From CAIWHR01 sp963846855 (lineage in GTDB: Bacteria; Pseudomonadota; Gammaproteobacteria; Burkholderiales; Casimicrobiaceae): a stretch of 64,000 nucleotides of DNA. Every line of letters starts with the position of its first letter. Position 1 is the first letter of the stretch. The notes under the pieces were generated by a model that was not told where the DNA came from, searched no databases, and worked only from the letters and a program-made list of their open reading frames with translations. The DNA lies in contig CAWJXK010000004.1 of NCBI GenBank assembly GCA_963846855.1, forward strand, positions 1 through 64,000. The letters run 5' to 3'. The position numbers and the translations under genes were made by a program. Of this stretch, positions 8,134-18,408 are shown piece by piece.

Positions 8134-8922
8134 TCAGTCCTCGTCGATGCTGATTGCGACCGTCGAGTAGCCGCAGTCGACGTAGGTGATCTCGCCGGTG
8201 ATGGCGCTCGACAGCTCGGAGAAATAGAACGCGGCGACGTTGCCGACCTCGTCGATCGTGACGCCGCGGCGCAGCGGCGCCGTGCGCTCGAATTTGCTTG
8301 CGAGCTTCGAAAAGCCGCCGATCCCGGCCGCAGCGAGCGTCTTGATCGGCCCCGCCGAAATCCCGTTGACGCGGATTCCCTGGGGGCCGAGACAGGCGGC
8401 GAGGTAGCGCACGTTCGCCTCGAGACTCGCCTTGGCAAGTCCCATCACGTTGTAGTTCGGCAGCGACCGCACCGCGCCGAGGTAGGTCAGCGTCAGCAGC
8501 GACGCCGGCCGGCCCTGCAGCAGAGGCCGCGCGCCCTTGGCAAGCGCGGCGAAGCTGTACGAGCTCACGTCCTGCGCGATCGCGAACGCGGAGCGCGACA
8601 TGCAGTCGAGGAAATCTCCGGACAGCGCTTCGCGAGGCGCGTAGGCGATCGAGTGCAGCATGCCGTCCAGCCCGCCCCATTCGGACTTGAGCGTGGCGAA
8701 CAGCGCGTCGATGTCGTCGTCGCGCGTGACGTCGCAGGGAAGCACGGGAATCGCGCCGAATTCGGCGGCGATCTTCGTCACGCGGTCCTTGAGATCGTCG
8801 TTGACGTAGGTGAACGCCACCGCTGCGCCCTCGCGCCGGCAGGCCCGCGCGACGCCGTAGGCGATCGAGCGGTTCGACAGGATCCCCGTGATCAGGATCT
8901 TCTTGTCTTGCAGGAAGCCCAT
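8134..8922 (-). CDS. fabI: Enoyl-[acyl-carrier-protein] reductase (NADH), FabI type
   Basis: 262 aa; reduces the enoyl-ACP double bond in fatty acid elongation. The sequence follows E. coli FabI closely: GILSNRSIAYGVA nucleotide-binding start, HSIAYAP, then the active-site stretch PNYNVMGLAKASLEANVRYL with the Tyr and Lys of the Y-x6-K motif, and ISAGPIKTLAA. ATG 8922 (MGFLQDKKILITG) is chosen because GGGAG lies 7 nt upstream; two upstream methionines give a non-homologous extension. Confidence 0.95.
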   Translation of the reverse strand: MGFLQDKKILITGILSNRSIAYGVARACRREGAAVAFTYVNDDLKDRVTKIAAEFGAIPVLPCDVTRDDDIDALFATLKSEWGGLDGMLHSIAYAPREALSGDFLDCMSRSAFAIAQDVSSYSFAALAKGARPLLQGRPASLLTLTYLGAVRSLPNYNVMGLAKASLEANVRYLAACLGPQGIRVNGISAGPIKTLAAAGIGGFSKLASKFERTAPLRRGVTIDEVGNVAAFYFSELSSAITGEITYVDCGYSTVAISIDED

Positions 8923-8971
8923 TTCCATTCTCCCGGCGGGCGCCATGCGCCGCAGATGCCGTTGGCGGATC

Positions 8972-9511
8972 TCAGAACAGGAACTCGGACGCCTCGTTCA
9001 GCACGACGCACGCAATGCGGTTGTTGCGCACGTCGGGTTCCGTGTCGAGCGAGCTCCCGGAACTGTCGTGGACCACGACCGACCGGCCAGAGATGCCGTC
9101 GGGCGGATCGATCAGCAGACCGGAAATCGGAATGCTCATGTTGAGCAGCCCGTCGCCGCCCATCGCGCCCTCGTAAGCCTTGACCTCGCCGCCCGGCGGC
9201 GCCCAGGGCGGCCCGGCGGAGAATCCATTCCCTGACGAGCAGTTGCCGTTCATGTGGAACACGACGCGATAGATGCCGGGGCCGACGTCGTTGAGGTTGA
9301 CGATCAGCGTCGCACCGCCTTCGCGACGCGATACCACGATGAAGCCCTTCGCAGAGCTGCCGCCCAGCGCCCGGATCTTCCCGCCGAGTCCCGGACCCCG
9401 GCTGAATATCTTGGCATTGATCGTCGCCGCCGTTTCGCAGCCGGAAAGCGCGAAGGCAAGGACCAGCACTGCCGCCGCACGCCGGACGAGCGCAGCGCTC
9501 GGGAGCGGCAT
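8972..9511 (-). CDS. SodC-like lipoprotein lacking most metal ligands
   Basis: 179 aa with a signal peptide and a lipobox ending LSGC, so it is likely anchored on the periplasmic side. The mature part follows the Cu/Zn superoxide dismutase beta-barrel (VNLNDVGPGIYRVVFHM, ISGRSVVVHD, NNRIACVVL) and keeps the two cysteines of the conserved disulfide. Only two histidines remain in the mature protein: the HxH copper site is FHMNGN and the bridging-loop histidines are missing. Dismutase activity is therefore unlikely; a structural or copper-handling role is possible but unproven. Just upstream on the same strand is a scrap of a true sodC. Confidence 0.75.
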   Translation of the reverse strand: MPLPSAALVRRAAAVLVLAFALSGCETAATINAKIFSRGPGLGGKIRALGGSSAKGFIVVSRREGGATLIVNLNDVGPGIYRVVFHMNGNCSSGNGFSAGPPWAPPGGEVKAYEGAMGGDGLLNMSIPISGLLIDPPDGISGRSVVVHDSSGSSLDTEPDVRNNRIACVVLNEASEFLF

Positions 9512-9554
9512 CAACTGCGCGTGCCGCCGCAAGCGCGTCTCGTGGAGCGCCCGC

Positions 9555-9647
9555 TCATGAGTTGCGAATGACGCCGCAGGCGACGCGCGCACCCGAATTG
9601 CCGGCGGGTGGCGGCTTGAAGTCATCGGCGTCCCTGTGCACGAGCAT
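9555..9647 (-). pseudogene. sodC: 3' fragment of a classical Cu/Zn superoxide dismutase gene
   Basis: Thirty codons with the classic SodC C-terminus: LVHRDADDFKPPPAGNSG, then ARVACGVIRNS and a TGA stop. It includes the copper-ligand His, the Asp-containing loop and the conserved Cys. The N-terminal four fifths of the gene are absent; upstream sequence runs into the hslU 5' region on the opposite strand. Coordinates run from the first in-frame ATG; some upstream bases may also be sodC-derived. Confidence 0.7.
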
Positions 9648-9778
9648 ATCCTTTCCGTGAGCGGTGGATGATAAGCGATCGCGGCACATGCCGCCACCGA
9701 CTTGCGCACACTTCCGTCGAGATTCTCTCGTGCGGCGTGCTGGTCCGCGCGGCGCGGCGGCGACGGCATCCCGCGCGG

Positions 9779-9784
9779 TACAAT
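9779..9784 (+). promoter_or_regulatory. Candidate -10 element for hslU
   Basis: TACAAT, 54 nt upstream of the hslU start. No clear -35 and no heat-shock (CTTGAA / CCCCAT-type) promoter is visible, which fits a gene that has lost its normal hslVU promoter. Weak call. Confidence 0.3.
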
Positions 9785-9838
9785 CGCGCGACCGCCATCC
9801 CCACGCGGTCGTTCACTCTCTCCGATCGCAGGCCTTCG

Positions 9839-11167
<1,329 letters not shown>

Positions 11168-11208
11168 GCCAGCCGCTCGCCGGACGCCAGGCGACGGCCG
11201 CGGAACCG

Positions 11209-12084
11209 ATGCTCGAACGGATCGTCGACATCATCGCGCCCGTGTTCTCGATCGTGGCGCTGGGCTGGCTCTACGCGCGGCGGGCGAAGCCCGACATGAC
11301 GTGGGTCAACCGCATCAGCATGAACGTGCTGGCGCCGGCCCTCATCTTCTCGGCGCTGGCGAGCCGCGAATTCGATGTTGCGACCAACGGGATGCTGATC
11401 CTCGGCGGCGTCGGCGTCGTCATCGGATCGGGACTGATCGCATGGCCGTTCGCAAAGCTGCTGCACCAGGATCCCCGCACGTTCGTCCCGCCGATGATGT
11501 TCAACAACTGCGGCAACATGGGTCTGCCGCTCGCGGCACTGGCCTTCGCGGCGCCCGGGTTCTCGGCGATGGTCGCGCTGTTCACGATCTCGAACCTGCT
11601 GCAGTTCACGCTGGGCGTCTGGATACTCGATCACCGTGCGCGGTTCGGCAGCCTGCTGCGCTCGCCGATGGTCTGGTCGACCGTGCTGGGCTTCGCGTTC
11701 GCGCTCGTGCATCCGCCGATCCCGGCGTGGACGACCGTCACGCTGAAGCTCGTCGGCGACGCGCTGATTCCGGTGATGCTGCTCTCGCTCGGCGCGCGGC
11801 TGTGCGACGTGCGCTGGACCGACTGGCGCCTCGGCGTCGTCGGCGGCCTCGTGTGCCCGCTCACTGGAATCGCGATGGCGGCGCTCCTCACGCCGCTGCT
11901 CGCGCTGTCGCCGCTGCAGCAGGGACTTCTGATCCTGTTCGGATCGCTGCCCCCGGCCGTCCTCAATTTCATGGTGGCCGAGCAGTACGGTCAGGAGCCC
12001 GGCAAGGTCGCCTCGATCGTGCTGATCGGCAACGTGATGTCCGTCATCTTCGTTCCGTTCGGTCTCGTGCTGGCGTTGCGCTAG
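11209..12084 (+). CDS. AEC-family transporter (auxin efflux carrier fold)
   Basis: 291 aa, about ten hydrophobic segments arranged as two five-helix halves. NNCGNMGLPLAAL in the first half and the proline-containing segment FGSLPPAVLNFMVAEQYG in the second match the AEC/MdcF family of malonate or other carboxylate carriers. It starts 41 nt after hslU. The substrate is unknown. Confidence 0.82.
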   Translation: MLERIVDIIAPVFSIVALGWLYARRAKPDMTWVNRISMNVLAPALIFSALASREFDVATNGMLILGGVGVVIGSGLIAWPFAKLLHQDPRTFVPPMMFNNCGNMGLPLAALAFAAPGFSAMVALFTISNLLQFTLGVWILDHRARFGSLLRSPMVWSTVLGFAFALVHPPIPAWTTVTLKLVGDALIPVMLLSLGARLCDVRWTDWRLGVVGGLVCPLTGIAMAALLTPLLALSPLQQGLLILFGSLPPAVLNFMVAEQYGQEPGKVASIVLIGNVMSVIFVPFGLVLALR

Positions 12085-12087
12085 CCA

Positions 12088-13224
12088 TCAGTCGAGCGTG
12101 CTGCGGAACGTGCGCAGGCCGATCAGAAGCACGACCGTCATGAACGCGATGATCGGCCACGCCTCGGGCAATGCTTCGACGACACCGTTGCCCTTCAGCA
12201 GCACGCCGCGGACGATTCGGAGGAAGTGCGTCAGCGGGAGGACCTCGCCAACGGCCTGCGCCCAGCCCGGCATGCCGCGGAACGGGAACATGAAGCCCGA
12301 AAGCAGCATCGACGGCAGGAAGAAGAAGAAGGTCATCTGCATCGCCTGCAGCTGGTTGCGCGCGATCGACGAGAACATGAGCCCGAGCGTCAGGTTGGCG
12401 GCAATGAAGATGAATACCGCGACGTAGAGCACCGCGAGGCTGCCCAGCATCGGGACATGGAAGAACAGGCGCGCCAGCGCAAGTACAATCGTCACCTGAA
12501 CGAGCCCGATCACGATGTACGGCACGATCTTCCCCGTCATCACCTCGAGCGGCGTCGTCGGCGTGGAAAGCAGGTTCTCCATCGTCCCGCGCTCCTGCTC
12601 GCGCGTGATCGCGAGTCCGGTCATCAGCACCATCGTCATCGTCAGAATCACGCCGATCAGGCCGGGCACCACGTTGTACTGCGTGACGGCCTCGGGGTTG
12701 TAGCGCGGGTGCACCAGCATTTCGAACGCGCCGGGCGTGGCCGCGAGTGGGGCAAGCGGGCCGACGAGATCGTGCGCGAGTGCATTCTGTGTGAGCAGAT
12801 TCACCGCGGAGATGGCATTGCCAGTGGCGGTCGGGTCGGTAGCATCGGCTTCGATGAGCATTGACGGGCGCTCGCCGCGAACCAGCGCACGGGAGAACCC
12901 GGTGGGGATCGTGACGACGAACTGCGCGCCGCCGGTGGCGAGCAGGCGCTCTGCCTCCACTTCGTCCTTCGCCTCGCCCACAAACTGAAAATAATCGCTG
13001 TTCTTCAGCGCGCTCTCGATACTGCGCGAGAACTCGCTGCGGTCGAAATCGAGCAGCACGGCAGGCAGGTGCTTCGGGTCCGAGTTGATCGCGAAACCGA
13101 ACAGCACGAGCTGGATCACCGGGATGCCGACGATCATCCCGAACGTCAGCCGGTCGCGTTTCAACTGGATGAATTCCTTGCCGACGATGGCGAACCAGCG
13201 CGAAACGGAGAAGTAGCTGCTCAT
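12088..13224 (-). CDS. ABC-2 type transporter permease
   Basis: 378 aa. One N-terminal transmembrane helix (after FIQLKRDRLTFGMIVG), a large periplasmic domain of about 150 residues and five C-terminal helices: the YhhJ/YbhR layout of exporters for drugs or other hydrophobic compounds. The segment EQERGTMENLLSTPTTPLEV is the conserved cytoplasmic coupling region. ATG 13224 (MSSYFSVSRW) follows a GGGGG ribosome-binding site; 18 extra upstream codons are not homologous. It is the last gene of the HlyD-ATPase-permease set. Related operons usually have two permeases; only one is present. Confidence 0.85.
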   Translation of the reverse strand: MSSYFSVSRWFAIVGKEFIQLKRDRLTFGMIVGIPVIQLVLFGFAINSDPKHLPAVLLDFDRSEFSRSIESALKNSDYFQFVGEAKDEVEAERLLATGGAQFVVTIPTGFSRALVRGERPSMLIEADATDPTATGNAISAVNLLTQNALAHDLVGPLAPLAATPGAFEMLVHPRYNPEAVTQYNVVPGLIGVILTMTMVLMTGLAITREQERGTMENLLSTPTTPLEVMTGKIVPYIVIGLVQVTIVLALARLFFHVPMLGSLAVLYVAVFIFIAANLTLGLMFSSIARNQLQAMQMTFFFFLPSMLLSGFMFPFRGMPGWAQAVGEVLPLTHFLRIVRGVLLKGNGVVEALPEAWPIIAFMTVVLLIGLRTFRSTLD

Positions 13225-13306
13225 TGGACCCCCACGCTTGCGGCTAACGCCGCTGCGCTGCCCCCGGAGGGGGAGCAATTCGCGCCTTGGGACGGCCCGG
13301 CGGCGC

Positions 13307-14266
13307 TCATCGCTTCGTCGCCGCGGCGTCCGAACCGGTCGACCCGTCGTCTTGCATTAGGTGGATAAATACGTCCTCGAGGCTCGGCTCGATGCGTCTC
13401 CAGTTTCGCCCGGGCTCCGATTTCAAGGGCGCAATGGCTGCATCGAGGCGCGCGGCGTCTGACCCGGTCACGTGCAGCGCCGCGCCGAACGCCGCGACTT
13501 GCTCGACCGCAGGCAGCGCGCGAAGGCGAATCGCGAGCTCCGGCAACTGCGGGCCGTCAACCGCCCACGTGACAAGCGGCTGGCTCGCGACGACTTCCTT
13601 CGCGGTCCCCTGAATCAGCAATGTGCCGTTGAGGATGTACCCCAACTTGTGGCAGCGCTCCGCTTCGTCCATGTAATGCGTGCTGACGAGGATCGTGATG
13701 CCGCGCGCCGCGAACTCGTGCAGGTGGTCCCAGAAATCGCGGCGTGCCTTCGGATCGACACCGGCGGTCGGCTCGTCCAGCAACAGAAGTTGCGGCTCGT
13801 GCAAAAGGCACGCGGCGAGTGCCAACCGCTGCTTCCATCCGCCCGACAGCTCACCCGCAAGCTGGTCGGCGCGGTTCGCGAGCCCGAGCTCGCCCAGAGC
13901 GTTCTCGACGCGACGGCTGATGTCGTCCATCTGGTACATGCGCGCGACGAAGCGCAGGTTCTCGCGGATCGTCAGGTCCTCCCACAGCGAGAACCGCTGT
14001 GTCATGTAGCCCGCGTGGCGCTTGATCTCCTTCGTCTCGCGCAGGATGTCGTAGCCGAGGCAAGTTCCCTCGCCGCTGGTTGGGGTCAAGAGGCCGCACA
14101 GCATCCGGATCGACGTGGTCTTGCCGCTGCCGTTGGGCCCGAGGAATCCGAAGATCTCGCCGCGCTTGACCGACAGGACAAGATCCTTCACCACATGATG
14201 GCTGCCGAAGCTCTTGTTGAGACCGCGGACGTCGATGACAACATCGGTGGCGGCGGAAGGCGTCAT
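13307..14266 (-). CDS. ABC exporter ATP-binding protein
   Basis: 319 aa. Walker A GPNGSGKTT, signature LSGGWKQRLALAAC, Walker B LLLLDEPTAGVDP and the H-loop STHYMDEAERC are intact. It belongs to the YbhF/CcmA-like group that pairs with ABC-2 permeases. The start ATG overlaps the HlyD gene stop (ATGA, 14263-14266), showing translational coupling. The 82-nt gap to the permease holds a small CCCCC-GGA-GGGGG palindrome, a common intergenic motif in these bacteria. Confidence 0.9.
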   Translation of the reverse strand: MTPSAATDVVIDVRGLNKSFGSHHVVKDLVLSVKRGEIFGFLGPNGSGKTTSIRMLCGLLTPTSGEGTCLGYDILRETKEIKRHAGYMTQRFSLWEDLTIRENLRFVARMYQMDDISRRVENALGELGLANRADQLAGELSGGWKQRLALAACLLHEPQLLLLDEPTAGVDPKARRDFWDHLHEFAARGITILVSTHYMDEAERCHKLGYILNGTLLIQGTAKEVVASQPLVTWAVDGPQLPELAIRLRALPAVEQVAAFGAALHVTGSDAARLDAAIAPLKSEPGRNWRRIEPSLEDVFIHLMQDDGSTGSDAAATKR

Positions 14267-15267
14267 CTGGGCAACGTGACGTCGACCGGCTGGCCGGGGT
14301 GGAGCTTCGGCGCATCCGCCGGCGAGGGCTTTGCCTCGACCAGATAGACGAGCTTCGCGCGGTTCTCCTTGGAATACAGCACCGGCGGAGTGAACTCGGC
14401 GCGATCGGCGATGAACACGATCGTCGCAGCGATGGGCGCGTCGCAACCGTCGCAAGCAACGCCGACGGTTTGTCCGCGCTTCAATTGGCCGAGCATGGTT
14501 TCCGGGACGAAGAAGCGGGCCTTGACGTTGCCCGGCGGCAGCAAGCTAGCCACTGGTGCGCCCGCTTGCACCCAGTCGCCGACGACGTAGTAGGTGTCAT
14601 TGACGAGCGCGGCCACCGGTGCAGCGATTGCGCGCTGGACGAGACGCCAATCCGCCTGCGCGAGGGCGTCGCGGGCGGCAGCCGCATCGGCCTCGGCGGC
14701 ACGTATTTCGTCGGCCCGCGCCGGCATCTTGGCAACGGCGACCGAAGCCCGGAATTGCCCGACCTGCGCTTCATCGCGCATCAGCGCAGTCCGCGCGTCG
14801 TCCAGCGCCGCCTTGCTCACGAAGCCCTCGGCGAAGAGCTTTTCCTGTCGCTTGAGGTTTGCCGCCGACAGGTCGCGCGCAGCGACCGCCTGGCGCACCT
14901 GCTCGGCAATGGTCTCCACTTCGGGCGCCCGTTTCCCGGTCTTCAGATTTTCGAGTCGCGCGTCGGCGGCCATGCGCTGTTGCTCCGCCTGACGGCGCGC
15001 AGCGATTTCGTTGTCGCGCTCCAGCGCGAAGAGCGGCGAGCCTGCCGCGACCTGATCGCCTCGCTTGACTGAAAGCTGCTGCAACGCGCCCGCGAACGGC
15101 GCAGCGACGCGGACGTATTCTCCTTCGATGTATCCCTGCAGGGGACGCTCGCCTTGCTGCCCGCAGGCGGCGAGCAACCCGGCCGCGACGACGAGCCAAG
15201 GACGTCCGGTCAGACAATTCGCCGGGCGCTGCCTTGTTGCACGCGCCGGTGATTGGATTCCCTGCAC
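14263..15267 (-). CDS. HlyD-family membrane fusion protein
   Basis: 334 aa from GTG 15267, which has GAGGA about 5 nt upstream; an ATG 33 nt earlier is the alternative. A hydrophobic N-terminus ends in LLAACGQQ, which reads as a lipobox. The biotinyl-lipoyl-like half (VRVAAPFAGALQQLSVKRGD), a coiled-coil hairpin rich in Arg, Ala and Glu (about residues 80-190) and the closing half-motif AIAAPVAALVNDTYYVVGDW follow in the expected order. It would bridge the inner-membrane exporter to the periplasm or outer membrane. First gene of the three-gene exporter operon. Confidence 0.88.
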   Translation of the reverse strand: MQGIQSPARATRQRPANCLTGRPWLVVAAGLLAACGQQGERPLQGYIEGEYVRVAAPFAGALQQLSVKRGDQVAAGSPLFALERDNEIAARRQAEQQRMAADARLENLKTGKRAPEVETIAEQVRQAVAARDLSAANLKRQEKLFAEGFVSKAALDDARTALMRDEAQVGQFRASVAVAKMPARADEIRAAEADAAAARDALAQADWRLVQRAIAAPVAALVNDTYYVVGDWVQAGAPVASLLPPGNVKARFFVPETMLGQLKRGQTVGVACDGCDAPIAATIVFIADRAEFTPPVLYSKENRAKLVYLVEAKPSPADAPKLHPGQPVDVTLPR

Positions 15268-15356
15268 GATGTTCCTCGCTGTTGACGGCCCGCGAAGCAT
15301 ACCGCGGAGCGCAAAACAAAAGCCAGCCGGGGAGTCTCGTGCGTCCTTCGTTGCGC

Positions 15357-17570
15357 CTACAGCGTAGCGAGCGCGTCGAGGACGTTCTGCTGCTGCAGAA
15401 TTTCGGGGAGAAGCAACGGCGGCTTGCCCGGACGATGCAGCACGTAGACGGGCACGCCGTTGCGTCCCAGCGCCGCGAGTGTCCGCGTGATCACCGGATC
15501 ACGGCGCGTCCAGTCGGCGCGCAGGAGCACGACCCCGGCGCGCGCGAAGCCCGATCGCACCGCCTCGGTGTTGAGCACCAGGCGCTTGTTCACCTGGCAG
15601 GTGACGCACCACGCCGCCGTGAAATCGACGAAGACCGGCCGTCCCGCGGCGGTCAGCTCGGCCAGGCGCGCGGGCGTGAACGGCGCCCAGCCGCCCTCCT
15701 CCGCGGATGCGGCGACACCCTTCGGATTCGCGCCCTGATCGGCGCCCGCCGCGAACAGCGGCCACGCGATCGCGCCCGCGCCGACGAGCGCCAGAATGCA
15801 GGCGAGTCCCCATGGCCGCGCGCCGCCGGTGCGGAAGATGCGCCATGCCCACAGGCCGAAGCCGACGCACAAGAGCGCCGCGAGCAGCCGCACGACGGCG
15901 TCGTTGTCGCGCTGCGCGCCCAGCACCCAGGCGAGCCAGATCACCGTCGCGTAGAGCGGAAATGCGAGGATCTGCTTGAAGCGCAGCAGCCAGGGGCCGG
16001 AGCGCGGCAGCCGGCGCCGCCATTCCGGAAACCATGCGAGCAGCACGTAAGGAAGCGCCATGCCGACGCCAAGCGCGACGAACACGATCAGGAGCGTCGC
16101 CGCCGATCCCCCCATCGCGAATCCCAGCGCGGCGCCCATGAACGGCGCGGTGCACGGCGACGCGATCACGACGGCCAGCACGCCGGAGCCGAAGGCGTCC
16201 ACCGTGCGGTTCTTCGCGGTCCAGTTCGCGACGTTCGACGGAAACAGCTGGCCGAATTCGAAAACGCCCGACAAGTTGGTCGCCAGCACGAAGAAGAGCA
16301 CCGCGAGCGCGGCGACGACCGCGGGCGATTGCAGCTGGAAGCCCCAGCCGAGCTCCTCGCCGGCGGCGCGCAGCGCGAACAGCGCGAGCCCCAGCGCGAC
16401 GAACGTGAGGATGACGCCGCCGGCAAACGCCATCGCCTCGTGGCGCAACGTCGAGCGCGAATCGTGCTGCGTCGCGAATCCGAGCACCTTGAGCGAGAGC
16501 ACCGGGAACACGCAGGGCATCAGGTTGAGGATGAGGCCGCCGATGAGCGCGGAGGCGAGCGCCAGCGCCAGCGCGAGCCTGTCGTCGCCCGACGCGGGCG
16601 CGGCGAGATTGAGCGTCGGCACCGCCGTCTGCGCGGGCCTCGGTCCGGCCGCGAGCGTGCCGGAGAATGCGGTGTCGAGGGTCGCCGCATGAGCGCCCCC
16701 GCCGAACCCGCCGGCCGCCGAGATCACGCCGGCAAGACGGTGCGGTGGCGCAACGAACGTGCTCGCCACCGGAAGCATCAGCACATAGTTGTCGCCGTCA
16801 CGCGCGAGGCGTTGCGCGCCCGAGGGCTCGACAAGATTCTCCTCGTACGGAAAGAATTGCAGGACACCCGGATCCGGCGCGCCCGCGGGCGCGACGAGCT
16901 TCAACGCGATCATCTGGCCCGACCCCTGTGCCGTGGCCTTCCATCCCGCGAGCGGCTGCGGCAGGGCAGCGCGCACGGCCGAAATCTTCTGGCCCCATTT
17001 CGCGTCAGGCTGCGCGCGCTTCGCGACCGGAAGCACGAGCGTGAGATCGGCGCCGTCGGGAATGCAGGTCTCGCGGCACACGAGCCAGTCGGCGCGCGCC
17101 TTGAGCGTGGCGTTCCTCCCCGTGGCGTGCCCCGGCGCGAGCTTGAGCTCCGACAGGTGGAGCACGGTGCCTTCGTAACCGTAGTTCATCAGCGGCCCGA
17201 CCGGCAGCATCTGCGGCGCCGGCCATTCGATCGGGCCCGCGGTAACGCCTGCCGGAAGCTGCCAGGCGATCGTCGTCGGCAATCCGGAATCGCCCGGATT
17301 GCGCCAATAGGTGTGCCAGCCCGGCGCGATCGCGAGGCGCAGCGCGACGGTCAGTGGCTCGCCGGGGACGAGCGCCGTGCGATCGGCGACGAGCTCCGCT
17401 TCGACGTGCTCCGTCTTCACCGGCGCGGCGAATACGCTCGCCGCGAACGCGAGCGCGAGCGCCGCCTGCACGATGCGCGGGATTCGACAGGGCGACGGCC
17501 GAAGGCGGGAGAGTGAGTTCAAGTGAGGGTTGTCCAGCCGCATTTGCGTCGATGCGACGACCGTTGGCAT
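15357..17570 (-). CDS. dsbD: DsbD-type protein-disulfide reductase
   Basis: About 737 aa. Layout: signal sequence (IPRIVQAALALAFAASVFA), periplasmic N-terminal domain with CRETCIPDG, eight or so membrane helices containing LNLMPCVFPVLSLKVLGF and IASPCTAPFMGAALG (the paired cysteines that pass electrons through the membrane), and a C-terminal thioredoxin domain with AAWCVTCQVNK. It carries electrons from cytoplasmic thioredoxin to periplasmic partners. The start is uncertain: ATG 17570 is given, ATG 17543 gives a shorter leader, and the best ribosome-binding site nearby belongs to an out-of-frame ATG. Confidence 0.9.
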   Translation of the reverse strand: MPTVVASTQMRLDNPHLNSLSRLRPSPCRIPRIVQAALALAFAASVFAAPVKTEHVEAELVADRTALVPGEPLTVALRLAIAPGWHTYWRNPGDSGLPTTIAWQLPAGVTAGPIEWPAPQMLPVGPLMNYGYEGTVLHLSELKLAPGHATGRNATLKARADWLVCRETCIPDGADLTLVLPVAKRAQPDAKWGQKISAVRAALPQPLAGWKATAQGSGQMIALKLVAPAGAPDPGVLQFFPYEENLVEPSGAQRLARDGDNYVLMLPVASTFVAPPHRLAGVISAAGGFGGGAHAATLDTAFSGTLAAGPRPAQTAVPTLNLAAPASGDDRLALALALASALIGGLILNLMPCVFPVLSLKVLGFATQHDSRSTLRHEAMAFAGGVILTFVALGLALFALRAAGEELGWGFQLQSPAVVAALAVLFFVLATNLSGVFEFGQLFPSNVANWTAKNRTVDAFGSGVLAVVIASPCTAPFMGAALGFAMGGSAATLLIVFVALGVGMALPYVLLAWFPEWRRRLPRSGPWLLRFKQILAFPLYATVIWLAWVLGAQRDNDAVVRLLAALLCVGFGLWAWRIFRTGGARPWGLACILALVGAGAIAWPLFAAGADQGANPKGVAASAEEGGWAPFTPARLAELTAAGRPVFVDFTAAWCVTCQVNKRLVLNTEAVRSGFARAGVVLLRADWTRRDPVITRTLAALGRNGVPVYVLHRPGKPPLLLPEILQQQNVLDALATL

Positions 17571-17603
17571 GTCGTGGCATCGCGAGGCCTCCGGCGGCGA
17601 GGC

Positions 17604-17609
17604 TATAAT
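17604..17609 (+). promoter_or_regulatory. Candidate -10 for the UPF0016 gene
   Basis: TATAAT in the divergent region between dsbD and the UPF0016 gene, about 130 nt upstream of its ATG. No good -35 is visible. Confidence 0.4.
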
Positions 17610-17741
17610 TCTACCGTCGCAAGGGCGGTTCGCACGCGCCGCCTCGCAATTCGGCACTCCGGCGTGCCGGACCGGCCGACCGGCGGCGCCGATTTCGCGA
17701 CGGCGAATGCAAAGCTGCCGCTCCCGCCAACACCCCATTCC

Positions 17742-18318
17742 ATGGAAGCATTCCTGGTATCGGCCGGCGTCGTCGCCCTCGGCGAGATCGGCGACAAGAC
17801 GCAACTGCTCGCGCTGATGCTGGCCGCGCGGTTCAGGAAGCCCCTCCCGATCATCGCGGGCATTCTCGTCGCGACGCTCGCCAACCACGCGCTCGCCGGA
17901 TACCTCGGCAATCTCGTCCGCTCGCAGCTCCCGCCCGATGTGCTGCGCTGGATCGTCGCGCTCGCCTTCTTCGCTGTCGCCGTGTGGGCGCTCAAGCCCG
18001 ATACCCTCGACGTCCGAAGAGCCTCCAACGGTGTCGCGCATGGGGGTGTTCGGCGTCACCGTCGTCGCATTCTTTCTTGCGGAGATCGGCGACAAGACTC
18101 AGATTGCCACGATGGTGCTTGCCGCGCGCTTCGACGCGCTCGCCGCCGTGATCCTGGGCACGACCTGCGGGATGCTGATCGCCGACATTCCCGTCGTGCT
18201 GATCGGCGAGGCCGCCGCGACCGCGATTCCGTTCAAGGCGGTGCGAATCGGCGCGGCGCTGCTGTTCGCCGCACTCGGCGTCTATGCGTTGCTCGGCCCC
18301 GGGGTTCCGGGCGGCTAA
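17742..18318 (+). CDS. TMEM165/GDT1 (UPF0016) cation transporter, frame broken by one extra base
   Basis: UPF0016 proteins move Mn2+ or Ca2+ and carry two copies of an E-x-G-D-K-T motif. Both are present: EIGDKTQLLALMLAARF in the first half and EIGDKTQIATMVLAARF in the second. The frame changes by +1 at about 18012-18016 (GTC-C-GAA); dropping one C joins WALKPDTLDV to EEPPTVSRMGVFGVTV and gives about 191 aa, the family length. Six membrane segments are predicted by eye. The break lies in the poorly conserved central loop. The protein is otherwise undamaged, so sequence error is more likely than decay. Confidence 0.85.
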
Positions 18319-18343
18319 GACCAAGTCCCTCCACGTGCGCCGG

Positions 18344-18349
18344 TATAAT
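18344..18349 (+). promoter_or_regulatory. Candidate -10 for the leuS-lptE-holA operon
   Basis: TATAAT 59 nt upstream of the leuS ATG. No clear -35 is visible. It is the only such hexamer in the leuS upstream region. Confidence 0.45.
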
Positions 18350-18408
18350 CGACCGTCTCGCAAACCCCTCACCGCGCGGTCGCGCCGCGGTACCGGAACC
18401 CGAATCGC

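Noticed and set aside
13225..13306. CCCCC-GGA-GGGGG palindrome between permease and ATPase genes as a terminator.
   Set aside because: The stem is only 5 bp with no T-run, and the genes on either side read in the same direction as one operon.
15357..18095. A longer N-terminus for DsbD reaching back to 18095.
   Set aside because: The extension is antisense to the UPF0016 gene and lacks any signal-peptide logic; the real leader starts near 17570 or 17543.
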